Shown here one piece after another: positions 61,401-64,000 of a DNA stretch of 64,000 nucleotides. Position 1 is the stretch's first letter. Each line of letters opens with the position of its first letter. The notes under the pieces are model-generated. The model was given only the letters and a program-made list of their open reading frames with translations, ran no database searches and was not told the origin of the DNA. The position numbers and the translations under genes are program-made. The stretch spans positions 1 to 64,000 of the forward strand of contig CAXXGE010000039.1 in assembly GCA_963677915.2 (NCBI GenBank), given 5' to 3'. Source of the DNA: G963677915 sp963677915 (GTDB lineage Bacteria; Bacillota; Clostridia; Lachnospirales; Vallitaleaceae).

Positions 61401-61585
61401 AAAGAGTGCCAAAAGGTCTGACCCCCTGGCACTCCCGGATCGATGTCAAAAGCCCCTGCCACTAGTTTGAAATTGTTGTCGCGCAGTGCCGCCGAACGAT
61501 GGATATAACCAATATTGCTTCCTTTTCCACCGCCGATCATAGCCCAGCGGATGGACTCGCTATTAACCTTCTCAGCAAAAATCAT
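61397..61585 (-). pseudogene. Truncated Gfo/Idh/MocA-family oxidoreductase
   Basis: Only the first 50 codons of an NAD(P)-dependent sugar/inositol dehydrogenase-type protein: WAMIGGGKGSNIGYIHRSAA near 14 with the dinucleotide-binding Gly cluster, and AGAFDIDP near 44. From there a family-2 palindrome (61406-61432) takes over the frame, which stops 10 codons later. The remaining 300 or so residues are missing, and the ablAB promoter begins here. GGGAGG precedes the ATG. It follows the IolE-like gene by 17 bp, so the two were once an operon for inositol or a related sugar. Confidence 0.85.
61406..61432. repeat. Family-2 palindrome at the oxidoreductase break point
   Basis: Arms GTGCCAAAAGGTC and GACCCCCTGGCAC; identical to the copy at 59030-59056. 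Confidence 0.9.
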
Positions 61586-61602
61586 TGTAATATCCTCCCT
61601 AT

Positions 61603-62526
61603 TTAAAATCCGATGCTCTTCAGATATTCAAGACTCGCCTTCACGTCTCTAAGGCTTGTATCCGAATTTCTCGGATCCCTTTCCTGTTCGATTGTAATGA
61701 ACCCGTTGTACCCGATATCCATCAGCGTCTGACGGATGCCGGGATAATCCAGATCCCCGGTACCGAGCGGGCACATGACCCCTTTCGCCACTGCATCGAA
61801 GAAACGGATTTTCTCATTCATGATATCTTCATAGATGCTTTTGTTCACATCCTTGAAATGGACGTAGTCAAGGCGGTCCTTATATTTCACAAGCCACTCG
61901 GAAGGGTCCATGCCGGAAAAGTACAGATGTCCCGTATCCAGGCAGAATCCCGCTTCTTCATATGAAATATCCTCAGCAATCTTGTCAATCTCGTCTGCAA
62001 ACTCAATATAGCCTCCGGCATGAGGATGCACAACCGCTCTCACGCCATACGCTTCCCAAGCGATTTTCGCGATGCCCTTGATATGCTTGATCATTTGATT
62101 CCATGTAGCCTCGTCCAGTCTGGGCGCCCTATAAACATGGCCCGCAGCATAGTCTCTCTCGTCATGACCCCAGTCCATTACCGTCAGATAAGGCGTCTTG
62201 AAATGCTGGCCCTCCTCCTGTGGCTCAAGAGGCAATTTAGTGACCAGCCCGCAGATTTCATGCACCTGCTTTACTATGTTCTCATAGTTCTCCTCAGCCA
62301 CAAGATCATCGAAAATGGTCCCCGCAACAATGGTCAGGTTCCTGTCCGTCAGCTCCTTGCTCACAAGATCAAGGTCAATGGGAATGTACCCGTAAGGCCC
62401 GAGCTCCAGTCCTTTGTAGCCTGCGACGGATGCCTCATCAAGCACCTTGAGCCAGGATGGCAAGTGTGGATTCTTCGGATTATCAACGCCCCAGCTGCAA
62501 GGCGCACCAGTGATTTTCATGCTCAT
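61603..62526 (-). CDS. Sugar-phosphate isomerase/epimerase, inosose dehydratase (IolE)-like
   Basis: 307-residue TIM-barrel protein of the AP-endonuclease-2 type. GAPCSWGVDNP near 7 and LELGPYGYIPID near 40 are typical of IolE; metal ligands lie in VVHPHAGGYIE near 165, FCLDTGHLYF near 193, YVHFKDVNK near 217 and ITIEQERDP near 281. Likely dehydrates 2-keto-myo-inositol or isomerises a similar cyclitol or sugar, but its partner oxidoreductase is truncated and no other iol genes are near, so its present role is doubtful. GGAGGAGG precedes the ATG. Confidence 0.82.
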   Translation of the reverse strand: MSMKITGAPCSWGVDNPKNPHLPSWLKVLDEASVAGYKGLELGPYGYIPIDLDLVSKELTDRNLTIVAGTIFDDLVAEENYENIVKQVHEICGLVTKLPLEPQEEGQHFKTPYLTVMDWGHDERDYAAGHVYRAPRLDEATWNQMIKHIKGIAKIAWEAYGVRAVVHPHAGGYIEFADEIDKIAEDISYEEAGFCLDTGHLYFSGMDPSEWLVKYKDRLDYVHFKDVNKSIYEDIMNEKIRFFDAVAKGVMCPLGTGDLDYPGIRQTLMDIGYNGFITIEQERDPRNSDTSLRDVKASLEYLKSIGF

Positions 62527-62573
62527 GTTTCTTCCTCCTCCAATACAGATGATCGTTTCAACAACTTACTTCA

Positions 62574-62601
62574 ATTATACGCCCGCTGTAGAAAAATCCA
62601 A
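62574..62601 (-). promoter_or_regulatory. Likely promoter of the IolE-like gene
   Basis: TATAAT (62579-62574) with a weak TTGGAT 16 bp upstream on the minus strand; start about 45 bases before the ATG. Confidence 0.55.
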
Positions 62602-62627
62602 TGAAGCATCTTGTCCTTTATTTCCCG

Positions 62628-62836
62628 GTGAACTCACCCACCACTTTCGCTAAAAGCTGTGAAGTGGGGGCTTCCTGAGTAGAGTTGTCTACTAAAGACA
62701 GGTATTATATCATACAAAGGCTTATTTTATAAGCTTTTGGGGTCAAATGGAATGGTTTTTTTACGTATTTTTTAGGAAAAGGCGATTCATCCCGCCACCT
62801 ATGGAGGAGGGGGAATTCTCGCTGAATTATGTTAAA
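62628..62836 (-). mobile_element. 209-bp non-autonomous derivative of the IS200/IS605-type element
   Basis: The first 65 bp (62628-62692) equal the right end and the last 133 bp (62704-62836) equal the left end of the element at 29487-31006, with only a few mismatches; about 11 unrelated bases replace the whole tnpB. The right-end hairpin is kept, so it could be moved in trans by a matching TnpA. It lies upstream of the IolE-like gene. Confidence 0.9.
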
Positions 62837-62840
62837 ATAC

Positions 62841-62888
62841 AAAAAAACTACTGCCAGAAGAAACGTCTACGTCGACAGTAGTTTATTA
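62841..62888 (-). terminator. Minus-strand terminator beside the small element
   Basis: AAACTACTG and CAGTAGTTT with a 22-base loop, then a T7 run on the minus strand. No complete minus-strand gene lies directly upstream, so it may be a leftover of a lost gene. It also isolates the reductase promoter. Confidence 0.65.
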
Positions 62889-62941
62889 GCTTGATTATTG
62901 CACGTTATCTTCGATTTTCCAAGTCTAATAATTTATCAATA

Positions 62942-62970
62942 TTGTTATCAAAAGCCTCTATAGTTATAAT
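62942..62970 (+). promoter_or_regulatory. Promoter of the FMN-reductase gene
   Basis: TTGTTA, 17-bp spacer, TATAAT, 51 bases before the ATG. Confidence 0.7.
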
Positions 62971-63021
62971 ATAATAGTGTATGCATGGTTATGTTAATTT
63001 GATTGAGGGAGGAATGGATAG

Positions 63022-63657
63022 ATGAAAGTAGTCGCATTTAACGGCAGCCCAAGGACTAAAGGCAATACGTATGAAGCAATCAAAATGGTCGCCAGAGAAA
63101 TCGAAAAAGAAGGTGTAGATGTTGAAATCATAGACGTTGGAAGCAAGCAGGTCAGCGGTTGCACTGCCTGCTACAAGTGTGTCGACAATAAAGACGGCAC
63201 CTGCATTATCAAAAACGATCCGGTCAATGAATGGATCGGGAAAATGAAAGAAGCTGACGGCATCATCCTGGGATCGCCGGTCTATTTCGGTGGTGTCACC
63301 GGCAGCATGAAATGTTTTCTCGACAGAGCCTTTCTTGTAGGCTTCGTCAATGACGGCATGTTGCGACACAAGGTGGCTGCAACTGTCGTTACTTTAAGAC
63401 GGTCCGGCGGTATGCCTACACTGAATGAACTAAACCAGTTCGCCACGAACGTGGAAATGATTCTGGCTCCAGGTAACTACTGGCCACTTATTTACGGGGA
63501 GCATCCAGGCGAAGTGCAGCAGGACAAGGAAGGTCGGCAGATTCTTGAGATGCTCGGCAAAAACACCGCCTGGCTGCTCAAGCTGATCGACAACGGAAAG
63601 GGCACAGTCAATGAACCTGCTCTGCCCGAAAAAGTGTGGATGAACTTTATACGTTAG
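63022..63657 (+). CDS. NADPH-dependent FMN reductase/flavodoxin-fold protein
   Basis: 211 residues of the iron-sulfur-flavoprotein/NADPH:FMN reductase group. FMN phosphate loop FNGSPRTKGNTYEA near 5, two Cys in GCTACYKC near 47 that in relatives bind a cluster or act in redox, and the flavin-side block ILGSPVYFGGVTGSMKCFLDR near 81. Such proteins reduce flavins, quinones or nitro compounds. Single gene with its own promoter and terminator. GGGAGG precedes the ATG. Confidence 0.9.
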   Translation: MKVVAFNGSPRTKGNTYEAIKMVAREIEKEGVDVEIIDVGSKQVSGCTACYKCVDNKDGTCIIKNDPVNEWIGKMKEADGIILGSPVYFGGVTGSMKCFLDRAFLVGFVNDGMLRHKVAATVVTLRRSGGMPTLNELNQFATNVEMILAPGNYWPLIYGEHPGEVQQDKEGRQILEMLGKNTAWLLKLIDNGKGTVNEPALPEKVWMNFIR

Positions 63658-63662
63658 ACGCG

Positions 63663-63691
63663 AAAACACCTGACATAAGCCAGGTGTTTTT
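63663..63691 (+). terminator. Terminator of the FMN-reductase gene
   Basis: Perfect 10-bp stem AAAACACCTG/CAGGTGTTTT with an 8-base loop and short T run. Confidence 0.85.
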
Positions 63692-63754
63692 CAATGAATT
63701 TCATTATTATTCTTCTCCTTAGTTTATTTAAAGGAAGCTTTAGCCGCTGCCCTA

Positions 63755-64000
63755 TCATCTTCTGAAAAAATTTCTCTCATTTTCCTGTTGCAATGTAAAT
63801 CGGTTTCGATAGAATTGTATTGCTGAAATAATTATCAGAACAGCCATACCAGTAACTGCAGTTACTCGTAGCATGAAGAATTCCCCCACAAAGCCTTCTG
63901 ATGATTTCAAGGACTGGGATATACCCCAGTAGGCCCAGGCAACAGGCAGCGGCAGGAAAACATTCCGAATCCTAAGCAGCACGAAAAATACCAATACGAC
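63755..64000 (-). CDS. Membrane protein, partial (C-terminal part)
   Basis: The frame is open through the right edge and ends at 63755, giving at least 81 residues: two hydrophobic segments (VFFVLLRIRNVFLPLPVAWA and RVTAVTGMAVLIIISAI) and a charged tail. No start is visible inside the window and no family is recognisable. Confidence 0.5.
   Translation of the reverse strand, partial: VVLVFFVLLRIRNVFLPLPVAWAYWGISQSLKSSEGFVGEFFMLRVTAVTGMAVLIIISAIQFYRNRFTLQQENERNFFRR

Noticed and set aside
1..64000. CRISPR arrays, tRNA or rRNA genes, prophage
   Set aside because: No regularly spaced direct repeats, no tRNA-like cloverleaf or rRNA stretches, and no phage genes were seen; the repeats present are palindromes scattered singly or in pairs.

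Overview
The window looks like the chromosome of a Gram-positive anaerobe of the Clostridia. The signs are AGGAGG-type ribosome sites, lipoprotein signal peptides with short lipoboxes, a YesM/YesN-type two-component system next to each of two sugar ABC transporters, an FMN riboswitch ahead of ribDEAH, and lysine 2,3-aminomutase paired with beta-lysine acetyltransferase. The genus cannot be fixed from the sequence. There are no rRNA, tRNA, phage or CRISPR features.

Layout. 1-6652 (minus): one tightly overlapping unit, ubiD-ubiA-ubiX, an NMT1/SsuABC-like ABC transporter, then agmatine deiminase and N-carbamoylputrescine amidase. 6732-8610: a DUF4914 PEPCK-like gene broken by a frameshift. 8865-12566: the riboflavin operon with promoter, FMN riboswitch and terminator; ribE carries a frameshift in an A6 run. 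12584-18705: an operon of response regulator, sensor kinase, degenerate ribose-type ATPase, permease and binding protein. 18852-24290: split permease, Mrp ATPase, HIT protein, CBS protein and a polyferredoxin/ferritin-like group. 24461-29348: galactose operon (LacI regulator, a GalK-GalE fusion, frameshifted GalT) with two operators around its promoter. 29424-31783: a sugar ABC ATPase remnant split by an IS200/IS605-type element. 31799-36074: galM, a glycosyltransferase and transketolase. 36103-51273: a polyol locus with a five-gene ABC transporter, RpiB-like isomerase, DhaK, DhaL, an EltD-like zinc dehydrogenase, an L-xylulokinase-like kinase, a two-component system and a UlaE-like epimerase. 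51593-55184: SulP permease and a LeuCD-type hydro-lyase. 55300-55957: an Xre regulator with a membrane protein. 56026-61400: a Cys-rich small protein, a TetM-like GTPase fused to a NYN domain, and ablAB behind a long structured leader. 61397-64000: a truncated oxidoreductase, an IolE-like enzyme, a 209-bp non-autonomous relative of the IS element, an NADPH:FMN-type reductase and a partial membrane protein.

How the genes may work together. The polyol locus reads as uptake, oxidation to erythrulose, phosphorylation and isomerisation to erythrose 4-phosphate, with transketolase leading to central metabolism; this rests mainly on the strong resemblance of the dehydrogenase to erythritol/L-threitol dehydrogenase. 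The first operon suggests uptake of an aromatic precursor coupled to its prenylation and decarboxylation, as in the late steps of quinone synthesis.

Cross-cutting features. Two families of dispersed palindromes run through the window. Family 1 is built on TGCCGGGGAGGAAA arms, lies between genes and often serves as a terminator. Family 2 is a 27-bp palindrome (GTGCCAAAAGG arms) that also sits inside galT, inside the GTPase-NYN linker and at the break point of a truncated oxidoreductase. Three conserved genes each carry exactly one surplus base, so either assembly indels or real gene decay must be considered.
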